64,000 bases of DNA from positions 41,569,172 through 41,633,171 of the forward strand of contig OW203763.1 in NCBI GenBank assembly GCA_934045905.1. The letters are read 5' to 3'. Under the pieces are notes generated by a model, which worked only from the letters and a program-made list of their open reading frames with translations, did not search any database and had not been told where the DNA came from. This DNA is from Leuctra nigra (Eukaryota > Arthropoda > Insecta > Plecoptera > Leuctridae). Of the stretch, positions 1 through 11,484 are shown piece after piece; the first letter of the stretch is position 1; every line of letters begins with the position of its first letter. Position numbers and translations under genes: made by a program.

Positions 1-3000
1 CTCCATGGTTATCGTCCTTGCAAATATAGACCATGAAATTATGAAACAAGTTCAGAAGAACGCAAGGAAGCTCTTAACTATTTAGTATCCATGGATAAAT
101 GTATTAAACAGTTGAAGCGAAGATTTTACAAAGTTCTTCACTAGGCACTGTCACCTAGATTCCTAGAGTGGATACTTCTTATGGAAGGCAAGGTACTCCA
201 AGGTTATCGTCCATGTAAATATAGACCATGAAATTATGAAACAAGTTCAGAAGAACGCAAGGAAGCTCTTAACTATTTAGTATCCATGGATAAATGTATT
301 AAACAGTTGAATCGAAGATTTTAAAAAGTTCTTCACTAGGCACTGTCACCTAGATACCTTGAGTGGTTACTACTGATGGAAGGCAAGGTACTCCATGGTT
401 ATCGTCCATGTAAATATAGACCATGAAATTATGAAACAAGTTCAGAAGAACGCAAGGAAGCTCTTTACTATTTAGTATCCATGGATAAATGTATTAAACA
501 GTTGAATCTAAGATTTTACAAAGTTCTTCACTAGGCACTGTCACCTAGATTCCTAGAGTGGATACTTCTAATGGAAGGCAAGGTACTCCATGGTTATCGT
601 CCATGTAAATATAGACCATGAAATTATGAAACAAGTTCGGAAGAACGCAAGGAAGCTCTTAACTATTTAGTATCCATGGATAAATGTATTAAACAGTTGA
701 ATCGAAGATTTTACAAAGTTCTTCACTAGGCACTGTCACCTAGATTCCTAGAGTGGATACTTCTAATGGAAGGCAAGGTACTCCATGGTTATCGTCCATG
801 TAAATATAGACCATGAAATTATGAAACAAGTTCAGAAGAACGCAAGGAAGCTCTTAACTATTTAGTATCCATGGATAAATGTATTAAACAGTTGAAGCGA
901 AGATTTTACAAAGTTCTTCACTAGGCACTGTCACCTAGATTCCTAGAGTGGATACTTCTTATGGAAGGCAAGGTACTCCAAGGTTATCGTCCATGTAAAT
1001 ATAGACCATGAAATTATGAAACAAGTTCAGAAGAACGCAAGGAAGCTCTTAACTATTTAGTATCCATGGATAAATGTATTTAACAGTTGAATCGAAGATT
1101 TTAAAAAGTTCTTCACTAGGCACTGTCACCTAGATACCTTGAGTTGTTACTACTGATGGAAGGCAAGGTACTCCATGGTTTTCGTCCATGTAAATATAGA
1201 CCATGAAATTATGAAACAAGTTCAGAAGAACGCAAGGAAGCTCTTTACTATTTAGTATCCATGGATAAATGTATTAAACAGTTGAATCTAAGATTTTACA
1301 AAGTTCTTCACTAGGCACTGTCACCTAGATTCCTAGAGTGGATACTTCTAATGGAAGGCAAGGTACTCCATGGTTATCGTCCATGTAAATATAGACCATG
1401 AAATTATGAAACAAGTTCAGAAGAACACAAGGAAGCTCTTAACTATTTAGTATCCATGGATAAATGTATTAAACAGTTGAATCGAAGATTTTACAAAGTT
1501 CTTCACTAGGCACTGTCACCTAGATTCCTAGAGTAGATACTTCTCATGGAAGGCAAGGTACTCCATGGTTATCGTCCTTGCAAATATAGACCATGAAATT
1601 ATGAAACAAGTTCAGAAGAACGCAAGGAAGCTCTTAACTATTTAGTATCCATGGATAAATGTATTAAACAGTTGAAGCGAAGATTTTACAAAGTTCTTCA
1701 CTAGGCACTGTCACCTAGATTCCTAGAGTGGATACTTCTTATGGAAGGCAAGGTACTCCAAGGTTATCGTCCATGTAAATATAGACCATGAAATTATGAA
1801 ACAAGTTCAGAAAAACGCAAGGAAGCTCTTAACTATTTAGTATCCATGGATAAATGTATTTAACAGTTGAATCGAAGATTTTAAAAAGTTCTTCACTAGG
1901 CACTGTCACCTAGATACCTTGAGTGGTTACTACTGATGGAAGGCAAGGTACTCCAAATGTTATCGTCCATGTAAATATAGACCATGAAATTATGAAACAA
2001 GTTCAGAAGAACGCAAGGAAGCTCTTTACTATTTAGTATCCATGGATAAATGTATTAAACAGTTGAATCTAAGATTTTACAAAGTTCTTCACTAGGCACT
2101 GTCACCTAGATTCCTAGAGTGGATAATTCTAATGGAAGGCAAGGTACTCCATGGTTATCGTCCATGTAAATATAGACCATGAAATTATGAAACAAGTTCG
2201 GAAGAACGCAAGGAAGCTCTTAACTATTTAGTATCCATGGATAAATGTATTAAACAGTTGAATCGAAGATTTTACAAAGTTCTTCACTAGGCACTGTCAC
2301 CTAGATTCCTAGAGTCGATGCTGCTAATGGAAGGCAAGGTACTCCATGGTTATCGTCCTTGCAAATATAGACCATGAAATTATGAAACAAGTTCAGAAGA
2401 ACGCAAGGAAGCTCCTAACTATTTAGTATCTATGGATAAATGTATTAAACAGTTGAATCGAAGATTTTACAAAGTTCTCACTAGGCACTGTCACCTAGAT
2501 TCCTAGAGTGGATACTACTGATGGAAGGCAAGGTACTCCATGGTTATCGTCCATGTAAATATAGACCATAAAATTATGAAACAAGTTCAGAAGAACGCAA
2601 GGAAGCTCTTAACTATTTAGTATCCATGGATAAATGTATTAAACAGTTGAATCGAAGATTTTACAAAGTTCTTCACTAGGCACTGTCAACTAGATTCCTC
2701 GAGTGGATACTTCTGATAGAAGGCAAGGTACTCCATGGATATCGTCCATGTAAATATAGACCATGAAATTATGAAACAAGTTCGGAAGAACGCAAGGAAG
2801 CTCTTAACTATTAAGTATCCATGGATAAATGTATTAAACAGTTGAATCGAAGATTTTACAAAGTTCTTCACTAGGCACTGTCACCTAGATTCCTAGAGTG
2901 GATACTTCTAATGGAAGGCAAGGTACTCCATGGTTATCGTCCTTGCAAATATAGTCCATGAAATTATGAAACAAGTTCAGAAGAACGCAAGGAAGCTCTT

Positions 3001-4984
3001 AACTATTTAGTATCAATGGATAAATGTATTAAACAGTTGAATCGAAGATTTTACAAAGTTCTTCACTAGGCACTGTCACCTAGATTCCTAGAGTGGATAC
3101 TTCTAATGGAAGGCAAGGTACTCCATGGTTATCGTCCATGTAAATATAGACCATGAAATTATGAAACAAGTTCAGAAGAACGCAAGGAAGCTCTGAACTA
3201 TTTAGTATCCATGGATAAATGTATTAAACAGTTGAATTGAAGATTTTACAAAGTTCTCACTAGGCACTGTCACCTAGATTCCTAGAGTGGATACTACTGA
3301 TAGAGGGCAAGGTACTCCATGGTTATCGTCCATGTAAATATAGACCATGAAATTATGAAACAAGTTCAGAAGAACGCAAGGAAGCTCTTAACTATTTAGT
3401 ATCCATGGATAAATGTATAAAACAGTTGAATCGAAGATTTTACAAAGTTCTCACTAGGCACTGTCACCTAGATTCCTAGAGTGGATACTACTGATGGAAG
3501 GCAAGGTACTCCATGGTTATCGTCCATGTAAATATAGACCATGAAATTATGAAACAAGTTCAGAAGAACGCAAGGAAGCTCTGAACTATTTAGTATCCAT
3601 GGATAAATGTATTAAACAGTTGAATTGAAGATTTTACAAAGTTCTCACTAGGCACTGTCACCTAGATTCCTAGAGTGGATACTACTGATAGAGGGCAAGG
3701 TACTCCATGGTTATCGTCCATGTAAATATAGACCATGAAATTATGAAAAAAGTTCAGAAGAACGCAAGGAAGCTCTTAACTATTAAGAACCAATGGATAA
3801 ATGTATTAAACAGTTGAATCGAAGATTTTACAAAGTTCTCACTAGGCACTGTCACCTAGATTCCTAGAGTGGATACTACTGATGGAAGGCAAGGTACTCC
3901 ATGGTTATCGTCCATGTAAATATAGACCATGAAATTATAAAACAAGTTCAGAAGAACACAAGGAAGCTCTTAACTATTTAGTATCCATGGATAAATGTAT
4001 TAAACAGTTGAATCGAAGATTTTACAAAGTTCTTCACTAGGCACTGTCACCTAGATTCCTAGAGTAGATACTTCTCATGGAAGGCAAGGTACTCCATGGT
4101 TATCGTCCTTGCAAATATAGACCATGAAATTATGAAACAAGTTCAGAAGAACGCAAGGAAGCTCTTAACTATTTAGTATCCATGGATAAATGTATTAAAC
4201 AGTTGAAGCGAAGATTTTACAAAGTTCTTCACTAGGCACTGTCACCTAGATTCCTAGAGTGGATACTTCTTATGGAAGGCAAGGTACTCCAAGGTTATCG
4301 TCCATGTAAATATAGACCATGAAATTATGAAACAAGTTCAGAAGAACGCAAGGAAGCTCTTAACTATTTAGTATCCATGGATAAATGTATTAAACAGTTG
4401 AATCGAAGATTTTAAAAAGTTCTTCACTAGGCACTGTCACCTAGATACCTTGAGTGGTTACTACTGATGGAAGGCAAGGTACTCCATGGTTATCGTCCAT
4501 GTAAATATAGACCATGAAATTATGAAACAAGTTCAGAAGAACGCAAGGAAGCTCTTTACTATTTAGTATCCATGGATAAATGTATTAAACAGTTGAATCT
4601 AAGATTTTACAAAGTTCTTCACTAGGCACTGTCACCTAGATTCCTAGAGTGGATACTTCTAATGGAAGGCAAGGTACTCCATGGTTATCGTCCATGTAAA
4701 TATAGACCATGAAATTATGAAACAAGTTCGGAAGAACGCAAGGAAGCTCTTAACTATTTAGTATCCATGGATAAATGTATTAAACAGTTGAATCGAAGAT
4801 TTTACAAAGTTCTTCACTAGGCACTGTCACCTAGATTCCTAGAGTGGATACTTCTAATGGAAGGCAAGGTACTCCATGGTTATCGTCCATGTAAATATAG
4901 ACCATGAAATTATGAAACAAGTTCAGAAGAACGCAAGGAATCTCTCTTCTAAATAGCATCCATGGATAAATGTATTAAACAGTT
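1..4984. repeat. 195-bp satellite array, about 25.6 monomers
   Basis: Monomers begin with CTCCA at 1, 196, 391, 586, 781, 976, 1171, 1366, 1561, 1756, 1951, 2147, 2342, 2536, 2731, 2926, 3121, 3315, 3509, 3703, 3897, 4092, 4287, 4482, 4677 and 4872. The last is cut at 4984 and the array probably continues left of the window. Most monomers are 195 bp; some are 194 bp (a T lost in the GTTCTTCAC block) and one is 196 bp. Diagnostic variants recur every fourth monomer at 1-780, 781-1560, 1561-2341 and 4092-4871, so part of the array is a 780-bp higher-order repeat. The segment 2342-4091 is mixed and includes a two-monomer (388-bp) repeat at 3121-3896. Short open frames inside it are chance products. 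A centromeric or heterochromatic role is possible but not shown. Confidence 0.97.
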
Positions 4985-5017
4985 AAAAAACACCAAGGCA
5001 TCAACCTCACCGACTGT

Positions 5018-5164
5018 CACCACCAGAAGCCCAAGTCTCTGATCCCCAAGCTGTCTTTCATCCGCCTCGTCAGTGACATCGTCAATTTGAGGAACTTCAG
5101 CAACACCAAGCAAGATTCAGTCACCCGTAGTTGCCTGCACGAAACAGATCTTCAAGGTCGTTGA
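5018..5164 (+). pseudogene. Decayed histone-H3-like fragment
   Basis: One open frame reads HQKPKSLIPKLSFIRLVSDI, which aligns with the alpha-N/alpha-1 segment of histone H3 ([21 protein letters not shown]); LI-KL-F-RLV--I are shared. The following CLHET resembles the H3 ALQEA segment. The frame ends at a stop at 5162-5164. There is no start codon in context, the N-terminal tail is missing and substitutions are heavy, so it cannot be a working histone. It begins about 30 bp after the satellite breaks off. The match rests on one short block read by eye, so chance similarity is possible. Confidence 0.35.
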
Positions 5165-5311
5165 GTGAAGGCGGAAAGAACGCAAAACAAGATGGAGTAA
5201 TCGTTTTGTTTCATTCATAGTTCCTTTTTTATATTCCATCGTTTAGTATACTTTTTTGAATTTCATGGTCATTTATTATCGTGTTGCCACACCGTTTATA
5301 TTATAAGTGTA

Positions 5312-5476
5312 ATTAGATTATTGTGGTTTAACAGCGCGTCAACGACGAGATTATAGTGCGCACATTCATTTTTACTTTTAACTGTGCTTAATATAAGTGG
5401 AGGGCATAGGGAAGGGTCGACCTAACGGGCCCGTTTCGAAGTCCAGCACTGGTGGGAAGGCCAGGCCGGAATAGGA
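5312..5476 (-). mobile_element. SINE-like GC-rich retroposon, 5'-truncated copy
   Basis: This copy holds the 3' part of the family. Its AATCT-type tail is at the left (ATTAGATTA on the plus strand), followed by the conserved GGTTTAACRGCGCGTCAACG block and the GTCGACCTAACGGGCCCG block. It stops inside the GGCCAGGCCGGAATGG block, so the 5' (right) end is missing, as expected from incomplete reverse transcription. Confidence 0.85.
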
Positions 5477-6271
5477 AAGTGTAACAGACAGACGTCAATC
5501 AGATGGACTTCATCATGTGTCAATTGTCATTATGGATTATCAATTAATTATGATCATGATCTAATCTTCAGTTGGAGGTTGTAACAGAAATTGATTGTCA
5601 AAAATATAACAAGATTTAGAGTAATCAGGAACTAGTAACTTCATTCAGATGTGAATCAGGTGTCATGTAATCAATAATACAACAGAATTATTTTCAGTCA
5701 TTTATTGTTCAGAAATGTGTGTCACAATGGGAAGAAGGAACCTAGAATTGTTAAATCTAATCCTACTATATTCCAGAATTAGTCATGGAAGTGATATCAA
5801 ATGTTAATTATTATTTATTTGGAATATTTGAAAACGTGTCCATGTTGCATGAGATGTAGTGAGTGACCATCAAGGTCAACCAGTTTAATTCACTAGATAG
5901 AGCCACTATGTGCTTACTCAGGTTACAAAGAGAGCGTGGGCCTCCAGGTTTAGTTTTCTGCACTTTTATGATCACAAAAAACTGTTTTTATTACCTTTCC
6001 AGAAGCTATTTAACTGGCCTATTTTGCCCATGCTCTTTCAGTTGAATTGCAGGTTACTGCGATCAACCTCTCTTCCTGGACTAGGTCCAGTGTCTCTTTT
6101 GACATTACTGTCAATTTGAATTGTCATTCGGATTTTATCACTCATATATCGCATTGTGACATATTTGTTACGAACTATCATTGTGAAAGAAATAAATTTG
6201 TGTTTCTTAAAAAAGTTTATAAAATAAACAATCAATGGGATTTAATCCCTTTTTTTGACAATTTTAATTGA
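5477..6271. other. AT-rich stretch without recognisable gene
   Basis: Short overlapping frames on both strands show no domain, codon pattern or splice context that I recognise. No repeat structure was seen. Confidence 0.5.
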
Positions 6272-6478
6272 TTATCTGTAATATTGTTTAAATAGTGTCA
6301 AAACACATTGTTGTTCGAGTGTGCGAACTGTGAGCTCTGTGAGAGCGTTGTGAACCGGTATTTCCTGTTCTACGCCAATTAAAGGATTATTTCTGTAAAT
6401 TTCGACTGCGTCACTGTAAAGGTAACCTTCGACAAATAACCTTATATCTCTATCATCCCTTTTGGTCGTTATTATCAT
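6272..6478 (-). CDS. Small unidentified ORF, possible coding relic
   Basis: This is a 68-residue frame with a balanced, charged, protein-like composition (motifs such as RDDRDIRLFVEGY and IPVHNALTEL), unlike the low-complexity frames around it. I do not recognise a family. It has no promoter, splice or repeat context to support expression. It could be a fragment of a mobile-element polyprotein or chance. Confidence 0.15.
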   Translation of the reverse strand: MIITTKRDDRDIRLFVEGYLYSDAVEIYRNNPLIGVEQEIPVHNALTELTVRTLEQQCVLTLFKQYYR

Positions 6479-6552
6479 ACTGAGAACAAGAACTTAGGAA
6501 ATAGCTCCAGTATATCATAGGTAGGATCATTTAGTTGACTGTCCCCGGGACT

Positions 6553-6800
6553 TATGAGGGTTCGGGCCGGCGGGACCCGATTTCAGGGAAATCACCATAT
6601 CCAGGGGGAAGGCCGGCCCCGAGAGGACCGCAAATTCAAGAGAGGACGTGGGTAGGTCGACCCTGGCTGCTCTTTGTTTGGGCCTCACCACTGACCTGTC
6701 CGGCATGAGTAGCCCTTCACATGACCATATGCTCGCCGGCGTAGCTGCAGTGGATCATTGGCCAACGCAAACCCCACTACCGCGCTAAGGTGGCAGCCGT
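6553..6800 (-). mobile_element. SINE-like retroposon copy lacking its 3' tail
   Basis: It covers the family from the GGATTCGGGCCGGC block to the 5'-end block that reads GGTGGCAGCCGTTGGGG on the plus strand. The AATCT tail half is absent, which 5' truncation does not explain, so it was probably cut by a later deletion. It abuts a run of 25 Gs and one A (6802-6828), which may be an expansion of the element's own GGTGGGG terminus. Confidence 0.8.
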
Positions 6801-6837
6801 TGGGGGGGAGGGGGGGGGGGGGGGGGGGCTCGACAGA

Positions 6838-7190
6838 AACGGCAAATGGAAGGTATCCAGCGACCAAGATCCTACTCAAGCCAGGGTCATGGAAAACCCA
6901 ACCGAAATGCTGCAACAACTCGGTTGGCAAACGCTGCAAGCGAGGAGAGAGAAGGCCATACTCTGCAATCTCCACCGCACTTTGCTCAGACAAGAGGGTG
7001 GAAGGATACACTGGCGGGAACTCTGAGGCGGAACAAAATCATGGAAAGGGGAGCCAGAACAAATACAAGCAAATTCTCGCAGTTGACCCATACCATCAGG
7101 GACTGGAACAAGATCAGAAGGTAAACGAGAGAGATCGCTCTCGAATTGGCAACGAAGGAATTCATAAGAAGACTCTTAGCCTCCCCATCC
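6838..7190 (+). pseudogene. LINE reverse transcriptase, C-terminal fragment
   Basis: Three consecutive frames together give the C-terminal tail typical of CR1/Jockey-type LINE polymerases. First comes a TEMLQQLGWQTLQARREKAI segment (around 6896-6958), then NTSKFSQLTHTIRDWNKI (around 7060-7117), then LATKEFIRRLLA. The LGW-TL--RR and TIRDWN motifs lie outside the polymerase core, near the protein end. A stop and at least two frameshifts make it a fossil. The rest of the polymerase is missing, and a SINE copy lies immediately upstream. It is followed by a LINE-like 3' UTR. Confidence 0.7.
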
Positions 7191-7486
7191 TCCAATCAGC
7201 TCACTCATGCTGATATTCTACTTCGCTCTTCCGCTACTATTATTACTCTCATTATTATTCACGGTATACATGTTTTTCTATACTCCACTCCCACGCTAAT
7301 ACTATTAGGTTTTATTAATTTGACTATTGTTATTGCTATTTTTATTGCAGTGATTTTTATTCATGTGTTTGTAAATGCTTTTACTTACTTACTATTATTA
7401 CTACACAGTGTACTGTTAGTACCTAGGTCATTACCTTACACTGTACAAAATACATATGGACAAGATGGACAATAAATACAAATACA
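7191..7486 (+). repeat. LINE 3' untranslated region
   Basis: A pyrimidine-rich, ATT/TTA-rich tract follows the reverse-transcriptase fragment and ends in GGACAATAAATACAAATACA, the usual kind of A-rich microsatellite LINE terminus. The long hydrophobic open frame here is a by-product of ATT and TTA runs. Confidence 0.55.
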
Positions 7487-8352
7487 AAATAAGAAAAATA
7501 CCGGGACTTTTTACATAAATAGCATGATTCCATGACAAAAGATAACTAGAATTACTTTACTTATCACACAAATACCTACTAGTACTATTCCATGACGACA
7601 GAGTCATAAAAACACACTAAAAATTAACAAAATATGTCATAACCTCAAAACAAACACCTTCCAAATTCTTCCAACTCCCAGAATATCATTGTGCGCATGC
7701 GCTATTTAAACCAATCGGAGAGAGGAATATTTAGAATCATTCCTGTCTTGATGGCTTCGTGTCGCGTGATGCCATCCATTACACAATCCTCTTACTCGAT
7801 GACCACAAGCCAGACAAGATGACGGGTCAAAAGGAGAAAGAGTCGCAACCGATATACTTGAGCGAACGCAAAAGCCACAGTGATGTCAAGTCCTAGAGAT
7901 ATCTCAATACAGAACTAATCGATAATAAATATGCTTTCAGTTGTTCACAAGAAAAGAAAGAACATTTCTAGAAAACTAAAATCTTGCTCAGACGAACAAG
8001 TCAACTATGTTCCTAGGTAGTTCAATTATATTATCGTGTAAATATTCGTTTTTATTGTTCTGAGAATCAAGTCGGCTACATATTTATTTTAAACCCACTT
8101 TCAGGTGCAACTTGTGAATGTCAACTATAGAAAGCCCGAAACAAATGTAATGTGGATGTACTGTACAAATGAAAAAAAGGCTGAAACTTATTTTAAAACA
8201 GTGCCATTTTAGGATAACTAGACATTACACGTCACGGAGCATGAATGCTTTAAAAACTTTATGAATGTAGCTTGTCCACTGTACAAAATTCCTAGTCGTG
8301 TTACAGTAACTTCGCTTGTTGGTTATAAATACTGTTCTTTGAGCATGTTTAA
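7487..8352. other. Intergenic AT-rich DNA
   Basis: No gene, repeat or splice-like structure was recognised. A small palindrome, GTGCGCATGCGC, lies near 7690. Confidence 0.45.
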
Positions 8353-8377
8353 ATTAGATTGTTATGGTTTAACGGCG
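8353..8377 (-). mobile_element. Minimal 3'-end remnant of the SINE-like family
   Basis: Only ATTAGATTGTTATGGTTTAA followed by CGGCG is present. This matches the tail plus first conserved block of the family with one mismatch. It would be an extreme 5' truncation or a fragment. Confidence 0.4.
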
Positions 8378-8389
8378 TTATGTTTCAAC

Positions 8390-8737
8390 AGGATCTAATA
8401 CAGATCCTCATCAAGACAGTGGGTCGTTACAAGACAGTGGTAATGTTGAGACGCCACGTCAAAAATGTGCCAATATATGGACATTTTTCAAAGCCAGCGA
8501 CGGATTTGCCACAAGCCATCAATGTAAGAATTCATTGAAAACACGTCATGTAAGTTTAACAAGTCTAATTTCAGTTATAGCTATTATATTAACTTAGGAA
8601 TAGATACTATTGTTTCGTGAAATTAATATTTTTAAATGGTTTATTTTATGTCACTTTCAGGCACAAAAAGTACTTTGAAAAATCACCTTCAAAGCAAACA
8701 TCATGTACGATACAAAGAGTACTTGAACTCGAACTGA
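8390..8737 (+). pseudogene. BED-type zinc finger in two exons (hAT/ZBED-like)
   Basis: Exon 1 (about 8390-8548) follows a CAACAG acceptor, reads NTDPHQDSGSLQDSG and then IWTFFK...HQCKNSLKTRH, and ends at CAT|GTAAGT. Exon 2 (8661-8737) follows TTTCAG and reads KSTLKNHLQSKHHVRYKEY before a stop. Together they show the BED pattern: aromatic W-x-F-F, Cys, then STLK-HL---H. The first zinc ligand appears to be Ser (TSHQC), and the exon phases do not join cleanly, so it looks non-functional. BED fingers sit at the N-terminus of hAT transposases and of domesticated ZBED proteins. No transposase core follows. Confidence 0.6.
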
Positions 8738-10089
8738 AGACTAAAAAAGATCGTCCTGTGGCCGCAGCACCGTTGTACTTGACAATCCTGGACAGGACGT
8801 GCCAAGTAATAGTTACAACATAATCTGAGATATCGGTAATAAGACTCTGTCTACGTCGAACACAAGACTGCACCCCACAATGCCCAATCAGAACAATGAA
8901 GATGTGAGGACCATTAATAATTCATCTTCAGTTAGTGATGCTGGGAGAAGTGTGTAACAGTTTAAAAAACTATTACCTACCTAACATCTATTCCACCTAT
9001 TGGGTTTTGTATTTTCCCACTCTTTTACTGTTAGTTATCTGTTCGGCCGTGGGATAGCGCCACTGCTCAGTCAAGTAACATGGTCCGACCTTGTAGGTTT
9101 TGATGCGAGCTGTCATTCTGACGTTGTACAGGTAATTTTCCATTACCGGATGTAATGTAAGGGATGATATTTTGTCTTGCTCGTAAATCATGTAACTTCC
9201 CTCGATGTCTTTTCGTGTCGTCTACCGAGGGGTTTGGACGTGAACTCCGCGAGCCAGGGTAAACCGGGAAGCATGGTAAAGTAGATTCACATACGGCTGA
9301 CGCCTTTCAGTTTTAGTCTATGAATGTTTTCTTAGACTTTCATTTGTGTTTTTGCTAAGAAGTCTTGCCCTTAGTCTATTTGTAGAGCCAAGCTGGTTTC
9401 GTTCATTCGATTCAGTTTGTGAGTTTGAGGCGTTTGATTGTCTTGCTTGCTACCGACGTTTTGCCAACCTCGTGGTTTTCTTGAGGGGCGTTCTCTGATC
9501 AAGACGTCCTGTTCGTTCCCTTCGGTTTTCGTCTCGGATAGACCATTATTCTGTTTAGATCTGTATCTCGAAATTCCATTATTATACAGCTATTTTATGC
9601 TTTCCACAATTTGAGTACGTATGAGAAAGGTATAGAAGGTACCAGAGTAAATGTGCACGGAGGTTCTCGAACCAAAGTGCTAGCCCATTTTGACTCTAGT
9701 GTTTAGTAATCTGTCGAGGAGGCTCTCGAGGTAAGTGTTGGCATTGCCACACTGTATTATTTAATTATTTACTTTTCTTTCTTGTTCAATCTAGTAACTT
9801 CATGGGCCGGAGGCCATTTGCATTTTTCTACTCAAACCATGTGCTATTTATTTTATGCCTGTTCAGTTCAGTAACTCTTTTGAGTTGATGGTTTTGTATA
9901 ATAAAACCACCTGTGTGGATTATTTCTTTTGTAATTCTGAGTATTGAGTTGTACTGAGTAACCACTGCCGAACATCTTTGTAGTCTCCTAGTTCCTACTC
10001 TGTTTAATTAATTGTTTTCCTATGCTCAAACCCATCGACCTATCTATGTCTGAGCTAGCCACTAGGCAAAGACACACCACGACCTGCTC
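8738..10089. other. No recognisable gene; possible R2-like 5' leader at its right end
   Basis: The first ~250 bp may be decayed continuation of the BED gene. The remainder has TTTTG/GTTTC-rich sequence with no open frame of note. The final part leads directly into the zinc-finger frame at 10090 and could be leader of that element. Confidence 0.35.
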
Positions 10090-11125
10090 GTGGTGTTAAG
10101 GTGGACGCTGTCAGCGGCCGAGGTTACTGACGCGGCTACAAGTGCGCAATGTCCTCATTGTAGTGCTTTCTTCAAACCAAGAGGATTGAATAATCACATA
10201 CGTTGTGCACATCCGGAGGCGGCGAGAGCTCGCATTGCTAAGAGCTATGAGACAACTGGTACATCAAATGAAGACAGAACATTTTGATGGGGGCATAAAT
10301 TAAGAGATCATCAAAGCCACTAACTAAATGAAAGAGTGGGAAGACAGGTTACTTGATTTATTGGAAAATATATATCCCTATAGTTACCCGGTTGATCAAC
10401 TTACATCCTTCCTGGATATTATAACTAATGATCTGATATTGTTCCTTCACAACGCTGTAGACTCGTTACCGGGCCCAAAGCACCCATCAACCAAACATAA
10501 TGAAGCCTTTGACAGCGTAAACATGATAACACTAACCGTAACTTCAACATGACTTCCAATCCAAGAAGGTCAGCAAGAGATAAAAAAATAAATCTTGACA
10601 AAAGTACAATTATTACTTGGCACAGTTGCATTATTACAATCGTAGGCTAAAGTTAGTAAAAAAATCATGACCTCTGATAAATCATCATTATGCAAAATTT
10701 TGTTGCCTGAGATTGAGGAGCATTTTCGTGGTATACTTGGCCATGAAAATGATAAAACACCGGAACTACTCATAGGTCCATTACGAGCCAATAATAACTT
10801 CGAAGTTTACAACACCAGAGTAAGTAAGGAGGAAGTCAATGCTGCCATGAATGAAATCGCCATTGATTCTGCTCCTGGTTCGGATTGTGTGTGTTCTGAA
10901 ATGTGCTCAAGTAATAAGTTACCTACCTTGCATCGGCCATAGGTGAATTAAATTTCGTGCCAGAAAATTTAGTGACTATGATAAGGTTATATCTAATTGG
11001 CGGCCACTGACTATCTTCTCAGTGGTGAGGAGAGTGATTGAGCGCGTCTTTGATAAGAGATTACGCTCATACGTAAAGCTCACGTTGCTTCTCAGTACAT
11101 CAGCGAGGGTTCGTCTCCACACCTG
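10090..11125 (+). pseudogene. R2-like (REL-endonuclease group) LINE fossil
   Basis: The first frame (10090-10287) holds one C2H2 finger, CPHCSAFFKPRGLNNHIRCAH, of the type at the N-terminus of R2/R4/NeSL-group proteins. Downstream frames give NPRRSARDK (near 10558), then LLPEIEEHFRGILG and SAPGSDCV (10688-10888), which correspond to the segment just before the polymerase in this group. NWRPLTIFSVVRRVIERVFD (around 10996-11055) corresponds to RT motif 2. The remaining catalytic motifs and the C-terminal endonuclease are absent. Several stops and frameshifts are present. A SINE-like copy truncates the right side. Assignment to R2 versus a sister clade is uncertain. Confidence 0.6.
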
Positions 11126-11139
11126 TCAACATATCAAAT

Positions 11140-11482
11140 AGATAGATAGATTAATAGTGTTTAACGGCGCGTCAACGACGAGGTTATATTGCGCACATTA
11201 ATTATTTTACTTTAAACTTTGTTGAATTAAGTGGATGACATTGGGCGGGGGAGAACCTAACAGGCCCGATCCGGGGGAGTCCAGCACTGGTGGGAAGGCC
11301 AGGATGGAATGGGGACGGACCGGGGGGTGTGAGGATTCGGGCCGGCGGAACCCGATTTCAGGGGGATCACCATCTCGAGGGGGGAGGCCGGTCCGATGGG
11401 GACCGCAAATTCAAGGGAGGACATGGTTAGGCCAACCCTGGCTGCTCTTTGTCTGGACCTCACCACTGACCTGTCCGGCATG
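11140..11482 (-). mobile_element. SINE-like retroposon, 5'-truncated copy
   Basis: The tail (GATAGATAGATTA variant) is at the left and the body runs through all conserved blocks to CTGTCCGGCATG, where it stops at the tail of the next copy. This is the first of three head-to-tail copies. Confidence 0.88.
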
Positions 11483-11484
11483 AT

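Noticed and set aside
2686..2871. Minus-strand open frame in the satellite
   Set aside because: It exists only because one monomer lacks the usual stop; other monomers break it, and there is no domain.
1..4984. Could the array be CRISPR?
   Set aside because: The units are contiguous 195-bp monomers with no unique spacers, and the DNA is eukaryotic in character.
6685..7026. Overlapping proline-rich and glycine-rich frames on both strands
   Set aside because: They are produced by the G run and the GC-rich SINE body; only the LINE RT tail frames have homology support.
7146..7475. 109-codon hydrophobic frame resembling a membrane protein
   Set aside because: Its first ~15 residues belong to the RT tail and the rest is ATT/TTA-rich LINE 3' UTR.
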